Below, piece by piece: positions 63,559 to 64,000 of a stretch of 64,000 bases of DNA. The position numbers and the translations under genes were made by a program. Source of the DNA: RHLJ01 sp965247355 (GTDB lineage: Bacteria; Bacteroidota; Rhodothermia; Balneolales; Balneolaceae); NCBI GenBank assembly GCA_965247355.1, contig OZ252011.1, positions 806,001-870,000 of the forward strand. Reading direction: 5' to 3'. How positions within the stretch are numbered: position 1 is the stretch's first letter; each line of letters begins with the position of its first letter. Under the pieces are notes generated by a model. It worked only from the letters and a program-made list of their open reading frames with translations. It was not told where the DNA came from and ran no database searches.

Positions 63559-64000
63559 ATGCCCAGAGTAATTCTTCTATTTTTGTTAGTTCTCTCTTTT
63601 GCTTGCACTGATTCGAAAGAAGATTTTGATACCTCTCCTTTTGGTGATAAGGAATTGCTTCCATATGCACCGCTTTGGGATCTAATGGATGCTGTTATTG
63701 TTTTTGAGAAGAAATACCAAGAATTACCAAAGGACCTATCCTCTTTAAAAAATTTATTGCGACAGGACTACATAGATGCATGTATTACAGATGGAGTTGT
63801 TGATTCAATTATAGTAGATGATAGTAAATTGAATTTCTTTTCAGAATCAAAAACAGGTTTTAAGATTATCTCTTCCGGCTTGGAAGTTCAGTATGCATTT
63901 AAAGACACATCACTTAGTTGGTTCGAAGAATGGCAAGAAAGTCTCTATTCCACAGATTTTGATTCATATACTTTTGTGAGCTTTGATATATACGTACAGA
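63559..64000 (+). CDS. Cassette 4: lipoprotein of unknown function (3' end outside window)
   Basis: Open from ATG 63559 to the right edge, 147 residues visible. SpII signal with lipobox SFAC (Cys16), then an acidic domain starting DSKEDFDTSPFGDKELL. No family recognised. ATG is 16 bases after the junction. Confidence 0.75.
   Translation, partial: MPRVILLFLLVLSFACTDSKEDFDTSPFGDKELLPYAPLWDLMDAVIVFEKKYQELPKDLSSLKNLLRQDYIDACITDGVVDSIIVDDSKLNFFSESKTGFKIISSGLEVQYAFKDTSLSWFEEWQESLYSTDFDSYTFVSFDIYVQ

Larger units (their letters stand above)
61842..64000 (+). mobile_element. Integron-type gene-cassette array (right end outside window)
   Basis: Three attC-like sites (62223-62346, 63037-63161, 63459-63548) delimit cassettes 61843-62340, 62341-63155, 63156-63542 and an incomplete fourth from 63543. 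Every cassette has one plus-strand ORF starting 16-25 bases after the junction. Each R'' heptamer is the reverse complement of its own cassette's first heptamer: GTATAAC with GTTATAC (61842), TGCTAAC with GTTAGCA (62340), GGCTAAC with GTTAGCC (63155). No integrase gene is seen left of the array, where a Pmp3-type gene lies instead. Confidence 0.85.

Noticed and set aside
62196..63670. Antisense ORFs over the attC sites (62196-62582 and 63473-63670, minus strand)
   Set aside because: They owe their length to the palindromes, lack credible starts or family features, and oppose well-placed cassette ORFs.

Overview
The window looks like a chromosomal segment of a marine Bacteroidota/Rhodothermota-type bacterium, most likely from the Balneolaeota (Balneola/Gracilimonas-like). 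The basis is gene content, not a marker gene. Two secreted proteins end in the NYPNPFNP...KKMLLIK type IX secretion sorting domain. PorV/PorQ-like outer-membrane proteins, SpII lipoproteins, bacillithiol synthesis (BshC), archaeal-type phosphatidylserine decarboxylase and the DUF4837 and DUF2520 families fit the same group. The genome is A+T rich, has many one- to eight-base gene overlaps, and uses TTG and GTG starts often. No rRNA, tRNA, prophage, transposase or CRISPR was seen.

Layout. 1-1321: 5' part of a membrane sensor (minus). 1554-5306: metzincin lipoprotein (minus) and alanine dehydrogenase (plus), divergent. 5529-10972: a coupled pair of exported multidomain proteins with cohesin and dockerin modules. 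11025-13890: lipoprotein-release permease and lysS (minus). 13991-18264: phosphopantetheinyl transferase, DUF2520 protein, alkyltransferase-like protein, thioredoxin-like protein, queD, queE and an SDR. 18270-20346: cupin, RDD and small lipoprotein genes (minus). 20567-31966: housekeeping genes (DUF151 nuclease, bshC, 5-FTHF cyclo-ligase, PspC, tmk, aroE, pgeF, a histone-deacetylase-fold enzyme, dxr, rseP, psd, pssA). 31963-41370: eight tightly packed minus-strand genes joining PorV-like proteins and a surface beta-propeller to glycosyltransferases, a flippase and a polysaccharide deacetylase.

41531-54995: a tryptophan-biotin supra-cluster. A 24-codon leader peptide with three consecutive Trp codons and an overlapping antiterminator/terminator (trpL attenuator) precedes trpE-trpS-trpG-trpD-trpC-trpF-trpB-trpA, a DUF4837 lipoprotein gene, then bioF-bioG/H-bioC-bioD-bioA. 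trpS lies inside the operon. bioB is absent. 55022-61689: mixed genes (DUF4260, amidase, TPR protein, epimerase, RNase D-like protein, aldo/keto reductase, a small Pmp3-type protein) with palindromic intergenic repeats.

The most unusual region is the right end (61842-64000). Three imperfect palindromes of 125, 124 and 90 bp have the layout of integron attC sites. Each lies just after a small ORF of unknown function, and each R'' heptamer is the exact reverse complement of the heptamer at the start of its own cassette. This is therefore a gene-cassette array (three complete cassettes and one cut by the window edge). No integron integrase is visible beside its left boundary, so it is either an integrase-less cluster (CALIN) or the integrase lies beyond the window.
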